Program-made: the position numbers and the translations under genes
Notes under the pieces: model-generated
What the model was told of the DNA's origin: nothing
Databases searched by the model: none
What the model saw: the letters and a program-made list of their open reading frames with translations, nothing else
Origin: Marivirga lumbricoides
GTDB taxonomy: Bacteria; Bacteroidota; Bacteroidia; Cytophagales; Cyclobacteriaceae
Length of the DNA: 64,000 bases
Reading direction: 5' to 3'
Assembly (NCBI RefSeq): GCF_014636295.1
Contig: NZ_BMEC01000019.1
Coordinates: forward strand, 1 to 64,000
In this document: one piece after another, positions 33,506 to 42,967 of the stretch
Layout of the letters: every line of letters begins with the position of its first letter
Numbering within the stretch: the first letter of the stretch is position 1

Positions 33506-36283
33506 ATGAAGAACAGTAAAAAACTCTGCTCTCTTTGCCTAACTCTTTTGAGCTTCCTGATGATTAGTTTCTCAGCCATTGCTCAACCGTGTTTGCAGGG
33601 ATGGACCTACAGAGTACCTATAAATGTTGATAATTCGACCTCGGCTGTTGCCTTAAGCAATTTCCAGGTTTCTTTTGAGCTAAACACGCAGGAGTTAATT
33701 GCAGCAGGTAAATTAAATTACGATGGGAGCGACCTTCGAATTTTGTCTGCCGGTGGTAGTGTGCTTCCACACTGGATTGAAAAGCCTACCTTCAATACTC
33801 CTCAAACAAGAATATGGGTTAAAGTAGCTTCTATTCCTGCTAATGCAGTGGAAACCATTTACGCTTTTTATGGCAGGCCAGCTGCCCAGAATATCAGTAG
33901 CGGAGAAAATACATTTGAATTTTTTGATGATTTTCAGGATGTTGTAGTAAATACAAATAAGTGGGTCACCTGTAATGAAGGTGATTTCTCTGTGGCAAAT
34001 AACTACCTGACTCTTTCTTCAACCACGTTAGCTACAGAGAAAGCCACTATGGTATCTCATGCTACTTTCACGCAACCCGTGGTGAGCGAAATGTATGTCA
34101 ATTCAGTAAGTGGTTCAGGTGGTGCTTTTATAGGGTTACTAAGTCCCGCTAGTTATAACGGATACGGCCTTTTCTATAATGCTAGTCCTGCAACAACTAT
34201 GCGAATGAAGCTTTTTTCAAGCGATCCGGCCTGTTTTGTCGCGGCAAATGAAAGTCCGTCCCCCAATGCTGTTTCAGCTTTACAAACTCAGGGAGTCTGG
34301 CTGTTCGCTTGGCCTCAAACCGCTAGTCAGTTTATTGATTGGCCGGGAGCTTCTTCCCACCCTTTAACAAGGGCAGATGCTACCTATGCCTTACCATCTG
34401 CTACAGCAATTGCCATAGGAAATATGGATGTAAATGGAAGTGTTCAGCTTGACTGGGTGCGTGTACGAAAGTTTGCTGAAATTGAGCCCTCTACTTCTAT
34501 TGGAGTAGAAGTTGCGTCTGTTACCTCTGCTACGGCAGGTAATAACGGGCCGCTTTGTACCGGGCAAACGCTTCAGCTAACGGCTTCTGCAGTTGCAGGA
34601 GTTCAATATGCATGGACAGGTCCGAATGGCTTTACCTCAGGTTTGCAGAACCCGGAAATTATAAATGTAAGTACAGCTATGGCTGGTACTTACGAGGTGG
34701 TAGTAAGCATTCCATCAGGTTGCTCCTCTGTTCAAGCCACTACGGAAGTAAACATAAGTGCACCTACTGTAGCTGGTACAATCACAGGTGATGCAACAGT
34801 ATGTGCAGGCAGTAATACAGGCTCTATTTTACTTTCAGGGAATACAGGAGAGGTTAGGCGTTGGGAGTTTTCTAATTCCGGGGCAGAGCCATGGGGTACA
34901 ATCAATAATACAAGCACAGCATTAAGCTATACGAACTTAGTGGCAACTACCCATTTCAGAGCTGTTGTTCAAAATGGAGCCTGTGAAGAAAAAGTATCTA
35001 ACACAGTAATTATTGAAGTGAGCCCAACTACCAATGGTGGAAAAGCAATAGGCTCAACAACTACCTGTAGCGAAGAAAATTCGGGTATCATTCTTTTATC
35101 CGGCCAGATCGGGAAAGTGTTAGAATGGCAATCGTCAGCTGACAATTGGGTAAGTATCAATACAATCAATGAAACAACTGAGTCCTTATCCTACAATAAC
35201 TTAACAGAAACAACCCAATTCAGAGCAGTAGTTCAAAGTGGAGTTTGTGAGCTTAAATATTCTGAACCGGCAGTAGTGACAGTTAGCCCTTTGCCAGTGG
35301 TAACTTTTGCGGCACAGGCAGTTTGTGATGGAAGCCCCACTTCCTTTATCAATAACAGTACTATAGCGTCCGGGAGTATTTCGAGCTACCTTTGGGATTT
35401 TGGTGATGGTACAAGCTCCATTGAACGAAACCCTATAAAACAGTACCTCAATAAAGGTGCATATACAGTAAAATTAACAGCGACTTCCGATAAGGGCTGT
35501 CAGGCATATATTTTAAAAACAGTAACTGTCAATGAATTTCCGGTTGCTAACTTTTCTCTGGAAGATGTTTGCTTCGGTGATCCGGTAGAAGTGAATAACT
35601 CGTCTTCATATGGTTCAGGAGCCTTAACTTATTCATGGAATTTTGGGGATGGTTCTACCTCAGAGTTAACAGCCCCTTCTCATAAGTATGCGGGGCCGGG
35701 TATTTATTCGGTTAAGCTAATTGTTAGCACAGAATTAGGATGTGAAGATTCTCTTACCCGCTATGTGGAAGTATTTGGTGCTCCGTTAGCAGATGCAGGT
35801 ACGGATACCGCAATTAGTAAAGGGTTCAATGTGCAGCTATCTGCAAAAGGAGGTGTAGACTATAGATGGGAACCTATTACTGGTTTAAGTAACTCAAACA
35901 TATCAAACCCAATAGCTTCTCCTCTTGAAACGACAACTTATACGGTAACAGTAACAGATGAAAATGGCTGTAATAGTTCCGATGAGGTAACGGTTTTTGT
36001 TGAAAATGATTACAGAGTATACGTTTCTAATGTGCTTACACCGGATGGAAATGGTGTAAACGATACCTGGATTATTAAGAATATTGAAAATTTTGGTGAG
36101 TGCAATGTTTATGTTTTCGACCGATGGGGTGAAGAAGTCTATTCAAAAAAAGCATATAAAAATGACTGGAATGGCTTCAGAGGAACTGATATCCTTCCAG
36201 ATGGCACTTATTATTACTTAATAACCTTTGAAGACTCTAATAAGCAGTATAAGGGAGCATTAACAATTTTACGAAATCAGTAA
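33506..36283 (+). CDS. DUF2341/PKD surface protein with type B T9SS sorting domain
   Basis: 925 residues. A signal peptide ends near AIAQ. Residues 30-130 are a DUF2341 domain (WTYRVPINVDN, LPHWIEKPTFNTPQTRIWVKV), followed by a lectin-like beta region. Next come an Ig-like module (YAWTGPNGFTSG), two internal repeats of about 95 residues (GSILLSGNTGEVRRWEFS and SGIILLSGQIGKVLEWQSS) and two PKD domains (YLWDFGDGTSSI, YSWNFGDGSTSE). The last ~90 residues, NVLTPDGNGVNDTW ... VFDRWGEEVYS ... DILPDGTYYYLI, are the gliding-motility-associated type B sorting domain. Type B cargo usually goes with a PorP/SprF partner, here encoded 14 bp downstream. Confidence 0.9.
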   Translation: MKNSKKLCSLCLTLLSFLMISFSAIAQPCLQGWTYRVPINVDNSTSAVALSNFQVSFELNTQELIAAGKLNYDGSDLRILSAGGSVLPHWIEKPTFNTPQTRIWVKVASIPANAVETIYAFYGRPAAQNISSGENTFEFFDDFQDVVVNTNKWVTCNEGDFSVANNYLTLSSTTLATEKATMVSHATFTQPVVSEMYVNSVSGSGGAFIGLLSPASYNGYGLFYNASPATTMRMKLFSSDPACFVAANESPSPNAVSALQTQGVWLFAWPQTASQFIDWPGASSHPLTRADATYALPSATAIAIGNMDVNGSVQLDWVRVRKFAEIEPSTSIGVEVASVTSATAGNNGPLCTGQTLQLTASAVAGVQYAWTGPNGFTSGLQNPEIINVSTAMAGTYEVVVSIPSGCSSVQATTEVNISAPTVAGTITGDATVCAGSNTGSILLSGNTGEVRRWEFSNSGAEPWGTINNTSTALSYTNLVATTHFRAVVQNGACEEKVSNTVIIEVSPTTNGGKAIGSTTTCSEENSGIILLSGQIGKVLEWQSSADNWVSINTINETTESLSYNNLTETTQFRAVVQSGVCELKYSEPAVVTVSPLPVVTFAAQAVCDGSPTSFINNSTIASGSISSYLWDFGDGTSSIERNPIKQYLNKGAYTVKLTATSDKGCQAYILKTVTVNEFPVANFSLEDVCFGDPVEVNNSSSYGSGALTYSWNFGDGSTSELTAPSHKYAGPGIYSVKLIVSTELGCEDSLTRYVEVFGAPLADAGTDTAISKGFNVQLSAKGGVDYRWEPITGLSNSNISNPIASPLETTTYTVTVTDENGCNSSDEVTVFVENDYRVYVSNVLTPDGNGVNDTWIIKNIENFGECNVYVFDRWGEEVYSKKAYKNDWNGFRGTDILPDGTYYYLITFEDSNKQYKGALTILRNQ

Positions 36284-36297
36284 TAGAAGCCGGTTCA

Positions 36298-37725
36298 ATG
36301 AAAAGATTAATAATAATATTGTTTTTAGGTAGCATACAACAGCTGTGGGCACAACAAGCTCCAGGGTTTAACCAGTATTTTAGAAACCCCTTTCTTCTTA
36401 ATCCGTCAACAGCGGGTTTTCAACCATCACCGGAGTTAATGATTCTCTATCGTAAACAGTGGGCGGACATTGCAGGAGCACCCACCACCCAGGCTCTAAC
36501 TTTTACGAGTCCGATTAAAAATCAAAGGATGGGGGTAGGGGTATATGTATATAATGATGTGGTAAATATTTTGGGCAAAACAGGTGCTCTTCTTGCTTAC
36601 AGATACTCAGTGCCATTAGCGAAAAAACACCAACTTTCATTTGGACTGGCAGCAGGTTTGACTGATAGCCGTATTTATTTTGATCGAATAAGAGCAGAAG
36701 ATCCTTTTGAGGAAAGCTTATTACTTAACTCCGAAAGGGGAGCTTATGTTGACGGAAACCTGGGCATTCATTATCAATTTAAGGAACTTAAAATAGGTCT
36801 GGCAGCTCAGCAATTATTTGAAAATACCGTGCAATTTGAAAATACTGCAGATGAGAAATTTCTTGCTTATAACTTGATCCGTCACTATATGATAACAGCA
36901 GCTTATAGCTTTCGCCTAAGTAATACAGTAACTATAGACCCGTACTTGTTGATGAAGTCAGCTCAAGGTCTACCTTCACAAGTGGATGTTAATGCTATCT
37001 TTAAATATAGGGAAAATAGTTGGTTAGCACTGAGTTATCGAAACAATACAGCCGCAGCTGTTTCACTGGGAACTGATTTTGAAGAGAGATATACTGTTGG
37101 TTATTCTTATGAAATGCCAATAAATTCCCTGGCAGGGGTAGGCGGAAGCACACATGAAGTTATGGTGGGAATCCGTTTTGGAAAATCCTCTTCATCATTA
37201 CAGGGAACAACAGTAGGTAAAGATGAAAATACTGCTAGTGACTATAAAAAAGCGGTGCAAGAGCAATATGAATTAATTGATCAGCTTCAACAAAGTAACG
37301 AAGTACTGAAGAAAGAGGTTGAACAGAATAAGGAGACAATTCAAAATCAAAAAGAAGAAATTGATGAGCTTAAAAAGGTCAGACAGGAAGACTTGGAAGA
37401 AATTGAAAAGATAATTGAAAAGGTAAAAGTTGGAGAACAGGAAACCGGTGAGAGTGAAGGAGAAGAAAGAAAGTATTATGCCATAGTAGGGGCTTTCAAA
37501 ACTTTGAAATATGCTAAACTATTCCAGAAAATTCTGCTGCGTGAGCTAAATTTAGAGACCTCTGTTGTTCAAAGTCAGCGTATTTCTGGAGTGAACTACT
37601 TCTTTATATATACAAATAGTCATGTAGATTTCCTGGAGGCACAAAAAGAAATCAATAACTTAAGCAGAATGGATTCAAAAGGTATTATCATTGGCAACCC
37701 CTGGATTTATCAAATGAGTAAATGA
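36298..37725 (+). CDS. PorP/SprF-type protein fused to coiled coil and SPOR-like domain
   Basis: 475 residues. After the signal peptide (WAQQ), residues 20-300 are a PorP/SprF barrel: QYFRNPFLLNPSTAGFQPSPELMILYRKQWADIAGAP is the family N-terminus and VGYSYEMPIN ... STHEVMVGIRF the closing strands. Residues about 315-382 are a Lys/Glu coiled coil (QSNEVLKKEVEQNKETI). Residues about 393-475 (YYAIVGAFKTLKYAKLFQKI, NYFFIYTNS, WIYQM) resemble a SPOR peptidoglycan-binding domain. PorP/SprF proteins act with type B T9SS cargo at the outer membrane, here almost surely the 925-residue protein just upstream. The coiled coil would span the periplasm and tie the barrel to the wall. The SPOR call is moderate. 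Confidence 0.8.
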   Translation: MKRLIIILFLGSIQQLWAQQAPGFNQYFRNPFLLNPSTAGFQPSPELMILYRKQWADIAGAPTTQALTFTSPIKNQRMGVGVYVYNDVVNILGKTGALLAYRYSVPLAKKHQLSFGLAAGLTDSRIYFDRIRAEDPFEESLLLNSERGAYVDGNLGIHYQFKELKIGLAAQQLFENTVQFENTADEKFLAYNLIRHYMITAAYSFRLSNTVTIDPYLLMKSAQGLPSQVDVNAIFKYRENSWLALSYRNNTAAAVSLGTDFEERYTVGYSYEMPINSLAGVGGSTHEVMVGIRFGKSSSSLQGTTVGKDENTASDYKKAVQEQYELIDQLQQSNEVLKKEVEQNKETIQNQKEEIDELKKVRQEDLEEIEKIIEKVKVGEQETGESEGEERKYYAIVGAFKTLKYAKLFQKILLRELNLETSVVQSQRISGVNYFFIYTNSHVDFLEAQKEINNLSRMDSKGIIIGNPWIYQMSK

Positions 37726-38240
37726 AAATCTAATTGAATACTAATAATCTCATAGTAGGCAGAGCTTTTGCAGACAATAAAACAAAATAATGTCGCTAAA
37801 TTTAAAGAGGGTTTACGTTTGGCTAAAAAAATCTCAGGTACAATTTATAACTTTTTTAGAACTATTTCCTTCATCGTTTTGAAAGCAGGATTTTCCTTTC
37901 TTTTTATGCAACGCATTCATTGGATGTAGCTTTTTTCTTCCATATAATTCAACCAGCTCTCCCTGGTTAGGTTAAGGCATCTCAGAGATATAGCTATTCT
38001 ATGACTCGATTTGATTATTAAAACAGGTATAAATTGAACTCAAGGGGGGGGAATAGAAGGATCATTTGATACTATTGAAAACAGAATATGTCAGTTAGAA
38101 ATGGACAGGATATTGATTTACAAGTTTTCGAATTTCAATTGAACATGGTAAAATATAACAATTGGTTAAGGTAAAACAGCGAGAGATTGAAAAAATACTA
38201 AACCCACTATCTAAACATTTATTGATCAAAATATAAGACA
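37726..38240. other. Gene-free gap between surface cluster and floA
   Basis: No gene is visible. The plus-strand cluster and the minus-strand floA operon converge here. I found no convincing terminator for the plus strand; the only clear hairpin is that of floA at 38241-38269. Confidence 0.5.
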
Positions 38241-38269
38241 AAAAAAAGCCTGATTTTGAGATCAGGCTT
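38241..38269 (-). terminator. Intrinsic terminator of the floA operon
   Basis: Read on the minus strand, AAGCCTGAT and ATCAGGCTT pair around CTCAAA, followed by a run of seven or more T. It ends the proS-nfeD-floA transcript. Confidence 0.8.
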
Positions 38270-38297
38270 CGTAAATTTAAAATAATGGAGATTTTTA

Positions 38298-39305
38298 TCA
38301 ATCTTCTTTCTTTTTACCGGTATCAGGTTTCTTTCTGGAGCTTCCTCCTTTGTCAGCACCTGAAATAGACTCTCTCATATCAGTATCAGCCTGAATATTC
38401 TTCATTCTGTAATAATCCATAATCCCCAGATTCCCATTCCTGAATGATTCAGCAATAGCTTGAGGAACCTGAGCCTCTGCTTCTATTACTTTGGCTTTAG
38501 CTTCCTGAGCTTTTGCTTTCATTTCCTGCTCTTCAGCAACGGCCATTGCTCTTCTTTCTTCTGCTTTAGCTTCTGCAACTTTTAAATCGGCAGAAGCCTG
38601 ATCCGTCTGTAGTTTGGCGCCAATGTTTGCTCCAACATCTACGTCAGCAATATCGATGGATAGAATTTCAAAAGCTGTACCAGCATCCAAGCCACGTTGT
38701 AACACTAGTTTTGAAATCTTGTCCGGATTTTCCAGTACATTTTTATGCGAAGCTGCAGAACCAATGGAGGTAACAATACCTTCTCCAACTCTGGCCAAAA
38801 TAGTGTCTTCTCCAGCACCACCTACTAATTGCTGTATGTTTGCACGCACTGTAACCCTTGCTATAGCGATTAATTGAATTCCATCGGCTGCTACGGCAGC
38901 AACTTTTGGTGTTGTGATAACTTTAGGGTTTACAGAGATTTGAACAGCTTCAAATACATCTCTACCCGCCAAATCAATAGCAGTAGCTTGTTTGAAACCT
39001 AAGGTAATGTTGGCTTTGTCAGCAGAAATAAGTGCCTTTATAACTGTAGGTACATTTCCTCCCGCCAGGTAGTGGGTTTCCAGCTCATTAGTGGTTACTT
39101 CCAATCCTGCTTTTGTAGCTGTAATCATTGATTCCACAATAATTCGTGGAGGAACCTTTCTGATTCGCATGAAAACAAGCTCAAATAAACCTACCTTCAC
39201 ACCGGAGAAGATAGCAGTTATCCAGAGGTTAATGGGTACAAAATAGAGAAATACAAATAACAGTATGATACCTGCTATTACTATAAAAATTATCGATGCG
39301 TCCAT
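38298..39305 (-). CDS. floA: Flotillin-like protein FloA
   Basis: 335 residues. An N-terminal membrane hairpin ([24 protein letters not shown]) is followed by the FloA-specific SPFH-like region ([53 protein letters not shown]). After that there is an Ala/Glu-rich helical domain ([25 protein letters not shown]) that drives oligomerisation. The C-terminal ~30 residues are Lys/Asp-rich and disordered. FloA forms membrane-organising foci. The NfeD gene one base upstream is its usual partner. Length and motifs fit the family. Confidence 0.95.
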   Translation of the reverse strand: MDASIIFIVIAGIILLFVFLYFVPINLWITAIFSGVKVGLFELVFMRIRKVPPRIIVESMITATKAGLEVTTNELETHYLAGGNVPTVIKALISADKANITLGFKQATAIDLAGRDVFEAVQISVNPKVITTPKVAAVAADGIQLIAIARVTVRANIQQLVGGAGEDTILARVGEGIVTSIGSAASHKNVLENPDKISKLVLQRGLDAGTAFEILSIDIADVDVGANIGAKLQTDQASADLKVAEAKAEERRAMAVAEEQEMKAKAQEAKAKVIEAEAQVPQAIAESFRNGNLGIMDYYRMKNIQADTDMRESISGADKGGSSRKKPDTGKKKED

Positions 39306-39306
39306 A

Positions 39307-39768
39307 TTATTTAATTGGTTCTACAAATATTCGTTTATTATCAATTTTAACTATTTGAATAGGTTCTCCGGAGCCAATCCAGTCCCCTTTACTTCTTACT
39401 TCGTAAATCTTGCCAAAAATCTCAGCTTTTCCTATAGGCTTCAAATCTGATACAGCTTTTCCTATTTCGCCTACCTGAAAAGTATAGATATCCTGATCGT
39501 TTACTTTACTGCTGCTGATTGATTTTAAAGAAAATCTCTCCCATGATTTTGATTTGAAGCTATAGACAATAGCTAAAATAGTTACAATGCCCGTTCCTGC
39601 AACAGACCAATAACCGGCTGTATTGCCATAGTCATTAAATATCATGAATATCCCGCATATCATAAGGATAAGACCTAATATTCCGACTAAAGTAGTTCCG
39701 GGTACAAATATGATTTCGGCAATGATGAGTATCAAACCCACAAAAATCAGCAAGATAATTCCTATCAT
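39307..39768 (-). CDS. NfeD-like membrane protein
   Basis: 153 residues. Two or three membrane segments ([52 protein letters not shown]) are followed by a soluble OB-like domain ([30 protein letters not shown]...[10 protein letters not shown]), the standard short NfeD build. It ends one base before floA begins, and lies 32 bp after proS on the same strand. It is expected to work with FloA in membrane organisation. Confidence 0.9.
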   Translation of the reverse strand: MIGIILLIFVGLILIIAEIIFVPGTTLVGILGLILMICGIFMIFNDYGNTAGYWSVAGTGIVTILAIVYSFKSKSWERFSLKSISSSKVNDQDIYTFQVGEIGKAVSDLKPIGKAEIFGKIYEVRSKGDWIGSGEPIQIVKIDNKRIFVEPIK

Positions 39769-39800
39769 ATTGAAAAATTAAATCTAAAAATAAGAAAAAA

Positions 39801-41276
39801 TCAATAAGCTTTTGCAAATAATACCCTTTTATTTGAAGGCTTGCCAGTATAGATGCACTTACCTGATTCTTCCTTTGCATCTAAAGGAATACATCTGATA
39901 GTAGCTTTAGTTTCTTCTTTTATTTTTTCTTCAGTTTCGGTCGTTCCGTCCCAGTGAGCGGAGATAAATCCACCTTTACTTTCAAGAATGTTTTTAAATT
40001 CTTCATATGAATCTACTTCATGTGTATTATCAATTCTGAACTGTTTGGCTTTATTGTAGATGTTTGATTGAATCGCCTCAAGGGTCTCTTCAATCACATT
40101 TTCGATTCCTTCAATATTCACAGTTTGCTTTTCCTTAGTGTCTCTTCTGGCGAGCTCTACTGTTCCATTTTCCAAATCTCTTGGACCAATAGCAATCCTT
40201 AAAGGCACCCCTTTAAGTTCCCACTCAGCAAATTTAAAACCTGGCTTATGGGTGTCTCTATTGTCAAAATTGACTGTGATATGCTTTTTCTTTAATGATT
40301 TTTTCAATTTTTCTGCTACTTCAGCAATATTTTGCCTCTCTTCGTCTGATTTATAAATAGGGACGATTACCACCTGTATTGGTGCTAGTTTAGGAGGAAG
40401 CACTAAGCCTTCATCATCAGAATGCGCCATAATTAATGCACCTATTAAGCGCGTGCTCACTCCCCAGGATGTTCCCCAAACGTGATCTAGCTTTCCATCT
40501 TTTGCTGCAAACTTTACATCAAAAGCTTTGGCAAAGTTCTGTCCAAGGAAGTGAGAAGTACCAGCCTGAAGTGCTTTTCCATCCTGCATTAGGCCCTCAA
40601 TACAGTAGGTTTCCAGCGCGCCCGCAAATCTTTCACTCTCTGATTTTAGTCCCATAATTACAGGAAGTGCCATGTACTCTTCCGCGAACTGCGAGTAAAC
40701 ATTAATCATTTGAACAGTTTCATCTATGGCTTCCTGCTTCTCTGCATGAGCAGTATGTCCTTCCTGCCATAGAAACTCTGCAGTACGAAGGAATAGCCTG
40801 GTTCTCATCTCCCACCTCACTACATTGGCCCATTGGTTTACAAGCAGCGGTAAGTCACGGTAAGACTGAATCCAGTTTTTATAAGTGTTCCATATAATAG
40901 TTTCCGAAGTAGGTCTAACTATTAACTCTTCTTCCAGCTTAGCATCAGGATCAACCACAACTCCTTTACCATTCTCATCATTTTTAAGTCTGTAATGGGT
41001 AACTACAGCGCATTCTTTGGCAAAGCCTTCAACATGGTCAGCCTCTTTACTTAAGTATGATTTGGGAATAAATAGTGGAAAGTAAGCATTCTGATGGCCT
41101 GTTTCCTTGAACATATCATCCAGTTGCCTTTGCATTTTCTCCCAGATGGAATAACCGTAAGGTTTAATAATCATACAGCCTCTTACTGCTGAGTTTTCTG
41201 CTAAATCAGCTCTTTTAACTAATTCGTTGTACCACTGGGCGTAATCTTCACTTCTTTTCGGTAAACCTTTGCTCAT
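39801..41276 (-). CDS. proS: Proline-tRNA ligase, archaeal/eukaryotic-like type
   Basis: 491 residues, typical of the shorter type 3 ProRS without the bacterial editing insert. Class II motifs are visible: [15 protein letters not shown] (motif 1 region), [25 protein letters not shown] (motif 2) and [28 protein letters not shown] (motif 3). The anticodon-binding domain (QVVIVPIY...) comes next, and the C-terminal part ends FAKAY. It charges tRNA-Pro in the cytoplasm. It is the promoter-proximal gene of the proS-nfeD-floA group. Confidence 0.97.
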   Translation of the reverse strand: MSKGLPKRSEDYAQWYNELVKRADLAENSAVRGCMIIKPYGYSIWEKMQRQLDDMFKETGHQNAYFPLFIPKSYLSKEADHVEGFAKECAVVTHYRLKNDENGKGVVVDPDAKLEEELIVRPTSETIIWNTYKNWIQSYRDLPLLVNQWANVVRWEMRTRLFLRTAEFLWQEGHTAHAEKQEAIDETVQMINVYSQFAEEYMALPVIMGLKSESERFAGALETYCIEGLMQDGKALQAGTSHFLGQNFAKAFDVKFAAKDGKLDHVWGTSWGVSTRLIGALIMAHSDDEGLVLPPKLAPIQVVIVPIYKSDEERQNIAEVAEKLKKSLKKKHITVNFDNRDTHKPGFKFAEWELKGVPLRIAIGPRDLENGTVELARRDTKEKQTVNIEGIENVIEETLEAIQSNIYNKAKQFRIDNTHEVDSYEEFKNILESKGGFISAHWDGTTETEEKIKEETKATIRCIPLDAKEESGKCIYTGKPSNKRVLFAKAY

Positions 41277-41403
41277 TATAGTGTTTTTGGTATGATATTT
41301 GTATCTTTATTTGCAGATTCTTCGGACAGAATAAATAAAAATTAAATGAAATCAATTTATCCGAAAAATCGTTGTAAAATTAGAAACTAAAAATTAAGTA
41401 GCC

Positions 41404-42894
41404 ATGAAAACCTTAAGCTTTATCTTAATATTATTTAGCGTAGGACTAGCTCCTCACTTAGGAAATGCTCAATCTGAGCAACAGCCAGAGAGCGATGACC
41501 TTTACTTTACAGCAGCAGACAGAGAAGTGCTGAATGCAAAATTACAAGCTGAAGAGGAGAAAAAAGCGCAGGAAATGCGTAATTCTGGCTACGCTTATAA
41601 TCAATTTGATAACTCAAAAGAATCCTTCGATTCTTTCAGAAAAGATCAGAAAGAAACAAACCAGGAACTTAATAAAACTCCTGATAGCCTATATCAACAA
41701 GAAGGTTGGTATTATGACGAAGATGCTGCCCGAGCAGGTGGCAACGGAAGAGGAGGTAACTTAGGCCAGACTCAAATCTATAATTATTATGGAATGGCTC
41801 CTAATATGATGATGGGAGGGTTTTACAATCCTTACATGTATGATCCTTTCTTAATGAACTCTTATATGTATGACCCTTATTTCAGAGGATATGGTTTCAG
41901 GCCTGGTTTAAACGTTGGCTTTGGATTTAATTCCTGGGGAGGAAGTTATTGGTCAGTAGGTTTTGGAAGAGGCTTCGGTGGATTTTATGATCCGTTTTAC
42001 GATCCATATTGGGGCTATGGTGGCTTTGGAAGAGGCTGGGGATGGGGTAATAGCTATGCCTGGGGTTACAATAGAGGATATAGAAATGGGTTTTATGACG
42101 GCTTATACTACAATAACTATTATGTAAGTGATAATTATAATAATAGAAGAAATAGATCATATAGCAACAGTCCTAGAATTTCCAGGTCCAGATCAGCAGT
42201 AGCCAGCAGAACAAGTAGAGATGCCAACAGGCAAGTATATAGCACAAGTAGAAATACAGGTGCCGAAAGATCAAGGTCAGCTATAGCAAGTAGAGGTTCA
42301 GTAAATAGTAGGACTGCTACTACCAGAACAAGAGCTAACTCAGCAATAGCTTCTAATAGCAGACAAAGCAGAACTGATTATGCTGCACGAACTGCTGTTT
42401 ATAATAATAACAGAAGTTCAAGAACTGCAGGTTACTCTTCAGCCAGATCAAGTGATTATAATAGCAGATCGGCTGTAAATAGTGCCAGATCAAGCAGAAC
42501 TTCAGACAGAAGTGCTTTAGGACGATCTTCAGCAAATACAAGCAGAAATGCATCTCAGTATTATAATAGTTCCAGAACTACTAATAGCAGAGGGACATAT
42601 TCAAGGTCTTCAGGTAATACAACCACCAGAAGTTCAAGCTTTGGAAATTCCAGAAACTCTAGTTATGGAAACTCATCAAGAAGCTCAAATTACGGGAATT
42701 CATCAAGAAGTTCAGGCTCTTCTTACGGTAGATCTTCAGGCTCTAGCTCAAGAAGCAGTTCAAGCTATGGAAGATCAAGCAGCAGTTCGTCAAGAAGTAG
42801 TTCAAGTGTAGGAAGGTCTTCTTCGAGCAGTAGCAGTCGCTCTTCTGGTTCTTCTTCAAGAAGTAGTGGGGGTTCCAGATCGAGAGGTAATTAA
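41404..42894 (+). CDS. Exported Gly/Tyr-rich protein with long Arg-Ser tail
   Basis: 496 residues. Signal peptide (MKTLSFILILFSVGLAP ... NAQS). Residues 25-120 are acidic and helical. Residues about 130-245 are Gly/Tyr/Asn/Phe-rich (YNPYMYDPF, GRGWGWGNSYAWGYNRGY). From about 245 to the end the chain is almost only Ser, Arg, Asn, Thr and Gly with many SRSS, SSRSSG and GNSSRSS units, so it is highly basic and disordered. I recognise no domain. It may bind an anionic surface polymer, the wall or DNA. It is monocistronic, with a strong terminator. Confidence 0.75.
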   Translation: MKTLSFILILFSVGLAPHLGNAQSEQQPESDDLYFTAADREVLNAKLQAEEEKKAQEMRNSGYAYNQFDNSKESFDSFRKDQKETNQELNKTPDSLYQQEGWYYDEDAARAGGNGRGGNLGQTQIYNYYGMAPNMMMGGFYNPYMYDPFLMNSYMYDPYFRGYGFRPGLNVGFGFNSWGGSYWSVGFGRGFGGFYDPFYDPYWGYGGFGRGWGWGNSYAWGYNRGYRNGFYDGLYYNNYYVSDNYNNRRNRSYSNSPRISRSRSAVASRTSRDANRQVYSTSRNTGAERSRSAIASRGSVNSRTATTRTRANSAIASNSRQSRTDYAARTAVYNNNRSSRTAGYSSARSSDYNSRSAVNSARSSRTSDRSALGRSSANTSRNASQYYNSSRTTNSRGTYSRSSGNTTTRSSSFGNSRNSSYGNSSRSSNYGNSSRSSGSSYGRSSGSSSRSSSSYGRSSSSSSRSSSSVGRSSSSSSSRSSGSSSRSSGGSRSRGN

Positions 42895-42912
42895 AATATA
42901 AAAACTCTTTAA

Positions 42913-42941
42913 GGCGTTTTAAATTCTAAAACGCCTTTTTT
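42913..42941 (+). terminator. Strong intrinsic terminator
   Basis: The perfect 9-base arms GGCGTTTTA and TAAAACGCC enclose AATTC and are followed by six T. It lies 19 bp after the Arg-Ser-rich gene. Confidence 0.9.
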
Positions 42942-42967
42942 AATCTTTTTTATAAAAATTGAATAAT

